Shown piece after piece: positions 7,698 to 13,731 of a stretch of 13,731 nt of DNA. Source of the stretch: Deltaproteobacteria bacterium. GTDB lineage: Bacteria > Desulfobacterota > Syntrophia > Syntrophales > Smithellaceae. A program made the position numbers and the translations under genes. The DNA lies in the NCBI GenBank assembly GCA_017860985.1, contig JAGFXG010000006.1, positions 1 to 13,731 of the forward strand, given 5' to 3'. The notes under the pieces are model-generated. The model was not told the DNA's origin. It saw nothing but the letters and a program-made list of their open reading frames with translations, and made no database searches. The first letter of the stretch is position 1; every line of letters starts with the position of its first letter.

Positions 7698-8924
7698 TTA
7701 TCTGACGAGCTGGTTCATTTCAAATATCGGCAGCAAAATCGAAAAAACGATGAAGCCGACAATCAAGCCCATCAGCAGAATCATAATCGGCTCCAGAAGC
7801 GATGTCATGACCATGACATCCGACTGGGCTTCCGTTTCATATGCGACGGCAATACGATTAAGCATTTTTTCCAGAGACCCGGTCTGTTCTCCGATGGCGA
7901 TCATTTCCGTCACCATCGGCGGAAAAAGACCGCTTGCCGCCAGCGGAACGGCCAGACTCTGCCCCTCTTCCACTTCCCTGGCCGCCCGGGTAATCGCCTC
8001 GCCGATATATACATTATTGACTACATTGCGGACGATTTCCATGGCCGAAAGGAGCGGCACACCGCTTTGCAAGAGCGTCGCCAGCGTCCGCGAAAAACGC
8101 GCGACGGCGATTTTCATATTCAACGAACCCCAGACAGGCGCTTTCAGACGAAATGAATCCCATAAACGTCGCCCGGCCTGAGTCCCTGTCGTTAAATATT
8201 TAAAAGCGGCAATCCCCGCGAAGATGATCAGTAAAATCAGCCACCAGAACGATTTTAGAAAATGACTGACGGCAATCAGGACCACGGTAATCATCGGGAG
8301 CGTCTGCTCCATATCGGCAAATATTCCCGTAATCTTCGGCACGACAAACGTCATGAGAAGAAGAATGACCATCGAACCGACCAGGAGCATGATCAGCGGG
8401 TAGGCAAGAGCAGAGCGGATTTTACTGACCAGTTCCTGTTGGCTCTCGCTGAAATCAGCCAGGCGCTCCAAAACCAGGTTGATCGTGCCGGAGGCTTCAC
8501 CGGCCTTAACCATATTGATGTAGAAAGGCGGAAAGACGCGCGGATAATTTTCCATACTGGCCGTCAGGCTTTTGCCTTCATTGAGATCGGCCCGGATCTG
8601 GGCCAGTATCTTCTGCAGCAGCGGATTCTTGGTTTGTGCCAGCAAGACGGTGAAGGAAGGCACCAGCGGAATCCCGGCGCCCAGAAGCGTGGAGAGCTGA
8701 CGGGTAAAAATAGAAACCTCTTTGGCCGATATCTTTTGCAGAAAACCGATTTCCAGCGCACTGGAAAGAGCAGAATTTTTTTTCTCCCGCGCCTGGTGAA
8801 TCTCGACGGGATAAATTCCTCCCTCCCGAAGCGCCTGCCGGGCGGCCGCAACACCGGGAGCGTCCACAAAACCCTTGCGTTCGCGTCCCTTGCTATCCAA
8901 TGCCACATATTCAAAGACACTCAT
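7698..8924 (-). CDS. gspF: type II secretion system inner-membrane platform protein GspF
   Basis: 408 residues with the complete family architecture. An N-terminal cytoplasmic region (MSVFEYVALDSKGRERKGFV) leads to two homologous T2SSF repeats that begin FTRQLSTLLGAGIPL (73-87) and FSRTLATLLQSGVPL (277-291) and contain GEASG (142-146) and GEQTGSL (345-351). Predicted membrane helices lie at about 174-195, 224-241 and 377-400. GspF is the polytopic core of the platform and is thought to couple the GspE ATPase to pseudopilin assembly. A GGAG nine bases upstream and a promoter-like element 48-76 bases upstream suggest this is the first gene of the operon, which is unusual because gspE normally precedes gspF. 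Confidence 0.97.
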   Translation of the reverse strand: MSVFEYVALDSKGRERKGFVDAPGVAAARQALREGGIYPVEIHQAREKKNSALSSALEIGFLQKISAKEVSIFTRQLSTLLGAGIPLVPSFTVLLAQTKNPLLQKILAQIRADLNEGKSLTASMENYPRVFPPFYINMVKAGEASGTINLVLERLADFSESQQELVSKIRSALAYPLIMLLVGSMVILLLMTFVVPKITGIFADMEQTLPMITVVLIAVSHFLKSFWWLILLIIFAGIAAFKYLTTGTQAGRRLWDSFRLKAPVWGSLNMKIAVARFSRTLATLLQSGVPLLSAMEIVRNVVNNVYIGEAITRAAREVEEGQSLAVPLAASGLFPPMVTEMIAIGEQTGSLEKMLNRIAVAYETEAQSDVMVMTSLLEPIMILLMGLIVGFIVFSILLPIFEMNQLVR

Positions 8925-8971
8925 GTGACCATGCTCCGCGATGAAAATTCATGATTTAACTAATAAAATTA

Positions 8972-9000
8972 TATTTAACACACTTTTAACGATGATTCAA
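8972..9000 (-). promoter_or_regulatory. candidate sigma-70-type promoter of the T2SS operon
   Basis: On the minus strand, TTGAAT (8995-9000) and TAAATA (8972-8977) are separated by 17 bases, in an AT-rich stretch between the upstream gene's terminator and gspF. A perfect TATAAT (8968-8973) overlaps the -10 box but lacks a well-spaced -35. The position fits a start for the gspF-led operon. This is sequence inspection only. Confidence 0.5.
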
Positions 9001-9039
9001 ATGGTTCCGACCCACGGATAGGGGGATTCTCCATAGAAT

Positions 9040-9069
9040 AAAACCGGCAGCAAAGTGCCTGCCGGTTTT
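9040..9069 (-). terminator. intrinsic terminator of the UPF0173 hydrolase gene
   Basis: An 11-bp perfect stem (AAAACCGGCAG at 9040-9050 paired with 9059-9069) has an 8-base loop and lies 13 bases after the hydrolase stop codon. On the minus strand it runs into TTTTATTCTA, giving the U-rich tail. It separates the right-hand minus-strand genes from the T2SS operon. Confidence 0.88.
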
Positions 9070-9082
9070 CGCCGTCTGACTT

Positions 9083-9748
9083 CTATTTCATTTTCCGGAT
9101 GCGCACTTCGATGCCCTTCTCGTCTTTAAGCAGCTCGGCAAGTTTTGCCGTATCCGTTTCTCCCTGGTGATAAGGATAGAGGATTTTCGGCCGAAAAGCC
9201 CTCGCCGCGTCGGCAACCATTTCGGGCGTCATGGTATAGGGTAGATTCATCGGTAAAAACGCGATGTCAATGTCTTTGAGCTCCTTCATCTCCGGAATGT
9301 TTTCCGTATCCCCTGCAAGATAAACGCGCTTGTCGCCGAATGTTACCACATAGCCGTTTCCAATGCCCCTGGGATGAAAAGGCATTCCAGGAGCTCTCAT
9401 GTGCTTGATATTGTATGCGGGAACGGCCTCAATCATCAGGCCGTCCACCGTCCGAGTCTCGCCGTTTTTCATGACAACAATTCCATGAAGCTGTTTTTCC
9501 ACCCCGGGAGTGCCGACAACTTTCGCAGCGGCAGTTTTAATGCTTTTCACGGCATTCAAGTCCATATGGTCATCATGATCGTGAGTAATCAGAATCATAT
9601 CAGCCCCGGGCAGCATCCTGTAATCCGCTTCACACGAAACAGGATCCACATGAATGATTTTATCGTTCCAGGACAGCATCAACGAGGCATGCCCCAGAAA
9701 ACTGATGACCAGGTCCCCTTGTGATGTTTTAATGATATCGGATTCCAT
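9083..9748 (-). CDS. UPF0173-type metal-dependent hydrolase (metallo-beta-lactamase fold)
   Basis: 221 residues from the ATG at 9748, which has a near-perfect AAGGAGG (9754-9760) five bases upstream; a longer form starting at 9778 would put that site inside the gene and is rejected. The metal-binding signature of the fold is intact: H20 in FLGHASLML, THDHDDHMD (H56, H58, D60, H61), D147 in LAGDTE, and H194 in YPYHQG. Length and motifs match UPF0173/YtkL-like hydrolases, relatives of UlaG and N-acyl-phosphatidylethanolamine phospholipase D; no substrate can be assigned. No signal peptide, so probably cytoplasmic. It lies 74 bases after the J-HTH gene on the same strand and is the last gene before the terminator at 9040-9069. 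Confidence 0.92.
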   Translation of the reverse strand: MESDIIKTSQGDLVISFLGHASLMLSWNDKIIHVDPVSCEADYRMLPGADMILITHDHDDHMDLNAVKSIKTAAAKVVGTPGVEKQLHGIVVMKNGETRTVDGLMIEAVPAYNIKHMRAPGMPFHPRGIGNGYVVTFGDKRVYLAGDTENIPEMKELKDIDIAFLPMNLPYTMTPEMVADAARAFRPKILYPYHQGETDTAKLAELLKDEKGIEVRIRKMK

Positions 9749-9753
9749 TGCCC

Positions 9754-9760
9754 CCTCCTT
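9754..9760 (-). promoter_or_regulatory. strong Shine-Dalgarno site fixing the hydrolase start
   Basis: AAGGAGG on the minus strand ends five bases before the ATG at 9748. It argues for that start over the in-frame ATG ten codons upstream. Confidence 0.85.
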
Positions 9761-9822
9761 TGCGATAAATGTCATCACCTGACAACAAAAACCATGTCCA
9801 TCAGCCGCTTAACCAACAACTG

Positions 9823-10476
9823 TCATTTCGGGCGAGAAACCGTATTCATGTAACGGGCACTCAGTTCTTCCACCGAGTCCAGACCGAGGCATTTCAGATA
9901 TGACTTGACAAATCCCTTGAGAAAAACGGCAGGCGGCATCTGCTCGGCCTGACCTTCTTCAATGCTGCGGATATTATTCACCCGTATTTTCGTTTCTTCA
10001 GCTATGTGTTCGATGGTCAGACCCAGTTCGGTGCGAATCTGTTTCAAATCCTCACCGGATAACTCACTTTGCGCCAGGATATCAGTGATAATCCGGCTTT
10101 GACTGATTTTGTTTTTCAGCGCGTCGCTGCTGATAAAAACCGTTCTGGCGGCGGGACCGCGGCTGATATGAAAAACACTCACCGGCTTCTTTAAATCCGG
10201 TGCGGATTCATCCCTCGCTTCAATCTCTCCCCTGCTAATGAGTGTGGCATCATAGTCTTTTCTTGACTGGTCGTTGATCAGGGTCTGGTAGGCTTTTTCG
10301 ACGAGAGACAGAATCGCTCTCCTCTCTCCGTCCGAAAAGAAAGAATAACTCACCAGAGAACCGGGCTGATACAACTGCAGCGCTGCGTTATAGGCGTGCC
10401 GTATTTCATACGGAACCGCGTCCGGCTTAATGTCAAGCATTTCATAATAGTTTAATTGGTCAAAATCCTTCCGCAT
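9823..10476 (-). CDS. degenerate J-domain plus RodZ-type helix-turn-helix protein
   Basis: 217 residues. Residues 8-77 follow the J-domain pattern: YYEMLDIKPDAVPYEIRHAY, a second helix (AYNAALQLY), then LVEKAYQTLINDQSRKDYD. The HPD tripeptide that triggers DnaK is replaced by Gln-Pro-Gly (37-39), and the loop is enlarged, so DnaK stimulation is unlikely. A variable linker (about 80-140) leads to an HTH_25/RodZ-like domain (about 143-200): LKQIRTELGLTIEHIAEETKI, IRSIEEGQ, then PPAVFLKGFVKSYLKCLGLD. There is no membrane helix, so it is not RodZ itself. GGAG lies seven bases before the ATG. It follows the ParA-like gene after 48 bases and is probably co-transcribed. A role as adaptor or regulator of the ParA-like ATPase is inference. 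Confidence 0.82.
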   Translation of the reverse strand: MRKDFDQLNYYEMLDIKPDAVPYEIRHAYNAALQLYQPGSLVSYSFFSDGERRAILSLVEKAYQTLINDQSRKDYDATLISRGEIEARDESAPDLKKPVSVFHISRGPAARTVFISSDALKNKISQSRIITDILAQSELSGEDLKQIRTELGLTIEHIAEETKIRVNNIRSIEEGQAEQMPPAVFLKGFVKSYLKCLGLDSVEELSARYMNTVSRPK

Positions 10477-10524
10477 GCTTACACTCCGGCTGTATTTTTT
10501 GCGTCGAAGATTTTATTTTTTCCG

Positions 10525-11445
10525 TCACATATAGCGGAGCGTCAGTTGCCTGCCCGCCGACTCAACAATCTGCTTCCCAATCTCACGCAGATCCGTGGCT
10601 GTTTTCGTGTAAGGATAGCGTTCCAGAAATGACACCTGCTGACAAATCGCATCATGAACATGTTCATCATAGGCCACGTTTCCCAGGAACTCCATATTCA
10701 GTCCCAGATGTTTATCCATCATCCGGCACATCTGCAACCCGAGGGCGGCGTTGTCATGTTTACGAACCTGATTGATAATGAGCTTGAACCGAAATGCGTC
10801 GAATTCAATATTCAGCTGCGTATATTTTTCAGGATGTGTCCGGGAAATCACTTTCATCAAGCTGTCCGGCCTGTTAAAGGAACCGTCGCCAAATTGCCGG
10901 TCCGCCTCTACTTCCAGCTCCTTGAATTCTGTCACATTGAAGCAATAACGAATCCTCCGAAAGTAAATGGAACGGATCAGCCGGTAAACATTCTCAACGG
11001 ATGTCGGTTCCGGTGTGGTGATAAAAATGCCGTTTTGCGAGATGAGGAAAAAATCAAGCGTATTGAACGACGTCCCCGCGCCCAAATCCAGCAGAATTCG
11101 ATCGAAGTCCAGTTTAGCTATGGCGCGGAGTGTTCTGATTTTCTGTTCGTATGACAAATTGGCGATATCAAAATTATCATGAGCGCCGCTGATCAGAAAG
11201 AGGTTTGCAGAAGGCGTCTCCACGACCGTGTCTTCCAGAAGGGGAATTTTCTTGCGAATAAAGTCGGAAAATCCCTTTTGCGGATCAGGCACACCGACCA
11301 GGGTGTGCAGATTTGCCGCCCCCAGGTCAAGATCGATGATCAGAGTTTTCTTGCCCAGTTCCGCCGACAGCCGTCCCAACGAACTGGTAATGAAACTTTT
11401 GCCGGAACCGCCCTTTCCGCCGCCAATGGGCCAAACATGCGCCAT
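10525..11445 (-). CDS. MinD/ParA-family P-loop ATPase (FleN/FlhG-like)
   Basis: 306 residues. The deviant Walker A motif GGGKGGSGKS (8-17) contains the signature lysine K11 with K16 and S17. LIIDLDLGAAN (35-45) is the switch region, and RILLDLGAG (116-124) is Walker B; TTPEPTSVENVYRLI (143-157) is the typical MinD/FlhG stretch. An unusual insertion at about 163-217 (rich in Arg, Phe and Glu) precedes the FKLIINQVRK strand. Such ATPases dimerise on ATP and position division sites, flagella, chromosomes or other large assemblies. No flagellar, min or parB gene is visible, so the cargo is unknown. There is no clear C-terminal amphipathic membrane anchor. A promoter-like element lies upstream (11484-11512), making it the first gene of the leftward unit. 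Confidence 0.9.
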   Translation of the reverse strand: MAHVWPIGGGKGGSGKSFITSSLGRLSAELGKKTLIIDLDLGAANLHTLVGVPDPQKGFSDFIRKKIPLLEDTVVETPSANLFLISGAHDNFDIANLSYEQKIRTLRAIAKLDFDRILLDLGAGTSFNTLDFFLISQNGIFITTPEPTSVENVYRLIRSIYFRRIRYCFNVTEFKELEVEADRQFGDGSFNRPDSLMKVISRTHPEKYTQLNIEFDAFRFKLIINQVRKHDNAALGLQMCRMMDKHLGLNMEFLGNVAYDEHVHDAICQQVSFLERYPYTKTATDLREIGKQIVESAGRQLTLRYM

Positions 11446-11483
11446 AAGCCATCCGCCATTCGCCGATATATTTATTTTGTGTT

Positions 11484-11512
11484 TTTATATATGATAAACC
11501 AATAATATTCAA
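11484..11512 (-). promoter_or_regulatory. candidate promoter of the ParA/J-HTH/hydrolase unit
   Basis: On the minus strand TTGAAT (11507-11512) and TATAAA (11484-11489) are separated by exactly 17 bases, about 40 bases upstream of the ParA-like ATG, in a strongly AT-rich stretch. Confidence 0.55.
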
Positions 11513-11558
11513 GCCATAAGTAAAAAAGGCCTGCTGTCTTCCACCCAACAAAAAGCTG

Positions 11559-11575
11559 TCATGGACGTCCAATGA
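11559..11575. repeat. short palindrome in the divergent intergenic region
   Basis: TCATGGACGTCCAATGA: the central GGACGTCC is a perfect 8-bp palindrome, and the flanking TCAT/ATGA continue it apart from one extra A. It lies between the two divergent promoters and could be a protein-binding site or chance. Confidence 0.3.
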
Positions 11576-11624
11576 CCCCGCCAGGTCTGCTGAAAATCGA
11601 ATTCTTTGAACCGGATAAACATCC

Positions 11625-11654
11625 ATGGTGACAACTTGCTTGACTTATCACCAT
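11625..11654. promoter_or_regulatory. dyad (candidate operator) overlapping the rightward -35 box
   Basis: ATGGTGACAA (11625-11634) and TTATCACCAT (11645-11654) form an inverted repeat with 9 of 10 positions complementary and a 10-base spacer, about two helical turns between half-site centres. It covers the TTGACT -35 element at 11640-11645, a position where a bound regulator could block transcription of the SpoIID-domain gene. It lies upstream of the expected transcription start, so it should not be an RNA hairpin of that transcript. Confidence 0.45.
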
Positions 11655-11668
11655 ATTGTCTTTAAAAA
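11640..11668 (+). promoter_or_regulatory. candidate promoter of the SpoIID-domain gene
   Basis: TTGACT (11640-11645) is followed 17 bases later by TAAAAA (11663-11668), with the ATG at 11703. The -35 is good and the -10 weak, consistent with a regulated promoter. Confidence 0.45.
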
Positions 11669-11702
11669 AACAAGCGATATCAAAAACCGTCCGGACGAAT
11701 GA

Positions 11703-13031
11703 ATGATCGACAGCGAACCGAAAATTAAAGTTGCCCTCCTGCAAAAATGTCCTGAATCCCGACTGAAACTGGAAGGTACTTTTTTTCTGCCGGACGGCCG
11801 CGCCATAACCGGCGAATTATCCGCCCGCGCCGAAAACGGGCAAATCGTTCTTGCCGATTCAGCCTGTCGGGAAATCATCCGCCAGAAAGAAATTTTACTC
11901 AATCCCGGCACATCATCAGATACGTTTTTTACCGTACTTAACGTAAAAATCGGCATTGACTTTCACTGGCAGAGAATCCAGGAGCAATCTTTTCGCGGCG
12001 CCCTCCTGCTTTCCATGGTTGGCCGGAATGACTTTCATCTCATCAATGTCGTGCCCTTGGAAGACTACCTTGCTTCCGTCATCTCGTCGGAAATGTCCGC
12101 CGATGCACCTCTGGAGTTTCTCAAAGCACAGGCTGTCACGGCCCGCAGCTGGCTGGTCGCCATGCTGGCCAAAAAGAAAGCTCCCCGGCAAACACTCACC
12201 GGGATGAGCGATGAAAACGAAATCATCGTCTGGCAGGACGTCAACGATCATGAAGGATTTGACGTCTGTGCCGACGACCACTGCCAACGGTACCAGGGCA
12301 TCACCAGAATAGTCTCCGAAAATGTCGCGCGCGCCATAGATGCCACAAGGGGTTTGTTTCTTGTTTTTGACGGTGACATTTGCGATGCGCGTTATTATAA
12401 ATGCTGCGGCGGACAAACGGAAATTTTCCCGTCTGCATGGGAAAACCGGTCTGTGGCCTATCTGCAAAGCATCACCGACAGCGAACGTACCCATCCGCCG
12501 GTTCAATCGGAGAAAGATGCGGCGGACTGGCTGACGTCCCGGCCGTCCGCCTATTGCAACACGGCGGATGCAGAGTTGCTGGGCAGGATACTGCCGGCCT
12601 TTGACCGGGAAACGCTGCATTTCTACCGTTGGCAGGCGGCCTATGGACGGGAGGAGCTGGAAGCCATTCTCTGTAAAAAATCCGGCATTGATTTTGGCGA
12701 TCTGCAACATATCATACCGATAGAAAGAGGCCCGTCCGGCAGAATCTGCAAACTGAAAATCATCGGGTCAAAAAAAACCGTTGTCGTGGGCAAGGAACTG
12801 GAAATCCGCCGCTGGCTTTCGGAAAGCCATTTGCTCTCCAGCGCTTTTATTGTTGCCGTTGAACATGATATGGACGGTCGGATCAAACGATTCATCTTCC
12901 ATGGCGGCGGATGGGGACACGGAGTGGGCCTGTGCCAGATCGGTGCGGCGGTGATGGCATCTCAAGGGCAGCCGACGGAAAAAATTTTGGCACATTACTT
13001 TACAGACGCGATTTTGAAGAAGTTATATTGA
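11703..13031 (+). CDS. SpoIID/LytB-domain protein (putative peptidoglycan lytic transglycosylase), no signal peptide
   Basis: 442 residues. The SpoIID domain is clear: VVPLEDYLASVISSEMSADA (117-134), LKAQAVTARSW (140-150), DATRGLFLVFDG (213-224), YYKCCGGQTE (231-240), and the C-terminal GGGWGHGVGLCQIGA (401-415) with ILAHYFTDA. SpoIID of Bacillus cleaves denuded glycan strands as a lytic transglycosylase, and a conserved Glu in the first motif region is required. A Cys/His cluster, VCADDHC (188-194), together with CC at 234-235 could bind a metal. The N-terminal about 100 residues (KIKVALLQK, then LKLEGTFFLPDGRAITGEL) form a beta-rich extra domain. Neither signal peptide nor membrane helix is present, and an in-frame TGA directly before the ATG rules out a longer form. 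The ribosome site is weak. The next gene, an AmpG-like permease, starts 57 bases downstream. Fold is firm; the substrate is inferred. Confidence 0.88.
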   Translation: MIDSEPKIKVALLQKCPESRLKLEGTFFLPDGRAITGELSARAENGQIVLADSACREIIRQKEILLNPGTSSDTFFTVLNVKIGIDFHWQRIQEQSFRGALLLSMVGRNDFHLINVVPLEDYLASVISSEMSADAPLEFLKAQAVTARSWLVAMLAKKKAPRQTLTGMSDENEIIVWQDVNDHEGFDVCADDHCQRYQGITRIVSENVARAIDATRGLFLVFDGDICDARYYKCCGGQTEIFPSAWENRSVAYLQSITDSERTHPPVQSEKDAADWLTSRPSAYCNTADAELLGRILPAFDRETLHFYRWQAAYGREELEAILCKKSGIDFGDLQHIIPIERGPSGRICKLKIIGSKKTVVVGKELEIRRWLSESHLLSSAFIVAVEHDMDGRIKRFIFHGGGWGHGVGLCQIGAAVMASQGQPTEKILAHYFTDAILKKLY

Positions 13032-13088
13032 TGCGTCTCATCAATGATCACCCGGAAAAAGCGCGAAAAAACAAGGCAAAGGAATTCC

Positions 13089-13731
13089 ATGTCCCCTTCC
13101 AATGAAATATCGGCGAAAAAAGCCCGCAACCCCTGGCTTTGGGTGCCTTCGATTTACATTGCGGAAGGCATTCCCTACATGATCGTCATGACCGTCAGCG
13201 TGGTGATGTATAAAAACCTGGGACTCTCCAACACCGACATCGCCCTATACACCAGCTGGCTGTACCTGCCCTGGGTCATCAAACCCCTGTGGAGCCCTTT
13301 TGTCGATCTCTTCCGCACCAAGCGCTTCTGGATACTCACCATGCAGCTGGCCATCGGCGGATCGTTTGCCTGCGTAGCGCTTACGCTGCCCGCCAGCGAG
13401 TTCGTCCGCTATACACTCGCCATGCTCTGGATCATGGCGTTTTCCTCCGCCACCCACGATATTGCCGCTGACGGATTTTACATGCTGGGCCTTACCACTC
13501 CCGGGCAGGCGGCGTTTGTCGGCGTACGGACGGTTTTCTACCGCGTGGCCACTATCGCATCCAAAGGCGGGCTGGTCATTCTGGCCGGCACGCTGCAAAA
13601 ACACGGCTACCCGGTGGCTTCTGCCTGGTCGATTACATTTGTTGTTGTTGCCGCGTTTTTTCTGGCCCTGTGCTTATATCATTTTTTTATTTTGCCTCAT
13701 CCCGAAACCGATCACAGCGCTCCCCTTCATA
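13089..13731 (+). CDS. AmpG-like MFS permease, partial (C-terminus beyond right edge)
   Basis: Hand translation from the ATG at 13089 gives 214 codons open to the window end, about half of a typical MFS protein. AAAGGA (13078-13083) five bases upstream is a good ribosome site. The start WVPSIYIAEGIPYMIVMTV (first helix), DLFRTKRFW (73-81, motif-A-like loop), SATHDIAADGFYMLG (120-134) and VGVRTVFYRVATIASKGG (144-161) match the AmpG/PAT branch of the major facilitator superfamily. AmpG imports anhydro-muropeptides for cell-wall recycling; relatives carry other substrates, so specificity is not proven. About six membrane helices are visible. It follows the SpoIID-domain gene by 57 bases with no terminator between, suggesting co-transcription. 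Confidence 0.85.
   Translation, partial: MSPSNEISAKKARNPWLWVPSIYIAEGIPYMIVMTVSVVMYKNLGLSNTDIALYTSWLYLPWVIKPLWSPFVDLFRTKRFWILTMQLAIGGSFACVALTLPASEFVRYTLAMLWIMAFSSATHDIAADGFYMLGLTTPGQAAFVGVRTVFYRVATIASKGGLVILAGTLQKHGYPVASAWSITFVVVAAFFLALCLYHFFILPHPETDHSAPLH

Noticed and set aside
821..8924. Type IV pilus or competence system instead of T2SS
   Set aside because: GspC with HR and PDZ domains, GspG with its calcium loop, GspK with IDWMDDNEE and GspN are T2SS-specific. Only GspL looks PilM-like.
8262..8954. Plus-strand open frame of 230 codons opposite gspF
   Set aside because: It is antisense to a clear gspF, with His/Arg/Gln-rich low-information composition and no recognisable domain. The same holds for the plus-strand frame at 7477-8181.
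9749..9822. Possible terminator or separate promoter between the J-HTH gene and the hydrolase gene
   Set aside because: Only short TGACA/TGTCA-type inverted matches with a large loop and no U-tract, and no well-spaced promoter boxes. I cannot support either.
11460..11520. AT-rich stretch as an attachment site or origin
   Set aside because: No direct repeats, integrase, DnaA-box cluster or tRNA nearby. The AT-richness is explained by the leftward promoter.
11916..12710. Minus-strand open frame of 264 codons opposite the SpoIID-domain gene
   Set aside because: It is antisense to well-conserved SpoIID motifs and has no recognisable family or ribosome site.

Overview
This window looks like chromosome from a Gram-negative, diderm bacterium. 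A nearly complete type II secretion (T2SS, general secretory pathway) operon fills the left two-thirds. The gene order (F-G-H-I-J-K-L-M-N-C-ExeA-like ATPase), the PilM-like GspL, the presence of GspN and the moderate GC content suggest a Desulfobacterota (former Deltaproteobacteria) lineage, perhaps Syntrophales-like. That taxonomic guess is inference. I see no mobile element, phage gene, tRNA, rRNA or CRISPR array.

Layout. (1) Bases 1-8924, minus strand: a tightly packed operon read right to left, gspF, gspG, gspH, gspI, gspJ, gspK, gspL, gspM, gspN, gspC, then an ExeA/GspA-type AAA+ ATPase that runs off the left edge. Most junctions overlap by 1-35 bases or are only a few bases apart. The secretin (gspD) and the assembly ATPase (gspE) are not in the window. 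A promoter-like sequence lies just upstream of gspF. (2) Bases 8925-9082: operon promoter region and a strong intrinsic terminator belonging to the next gene to the right. (3) Bases 9083-11445, minus strand: a MinD/ParA-type ATPase, a two-domain protein (degenerate J domain plus RodZ-type helix-turn-helix), and a UPF0173-type metallo-beta-lactamase-fold hydrolase, which ends at the terminator. (4) Bases 11446-11702: a divergent intergenic region with a promoter for each direction and a dyad overlapping the rightward -35 box. (5) Bases 11703-13731, plus strand: a SpoIID/LytB-domain protein without a signal peptide, followed by an AmpG-like MFS permease cut by the right edge.

How the parts work together. 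The T2SS genes encode the inner-membrane platform (F, L, M, C), the major pseudopilin (G), the pseudopilus tip (H, I, J, K), GspN, and an ExeA-like ATPase that in Aeromonas helps the secretin pass the peptidoglycan. The rightward pair is plausibly a peptidoglycan-fragment uptake and cleavage module. The ParA/J-HTH pair looks like a positioning or cell-organisation module of unknown target.

Most of the window is recognisable. The least explained parts are the ParA plus degenerate-J/HTH pair, the apparently cytoplasmic SpoIID-domain protein beside an AmpG-like transporter, and the dyad in the divergent promoter region. Both edge genes (1-792 and 13089-13731) are open at the window boundary and were translated by hand.
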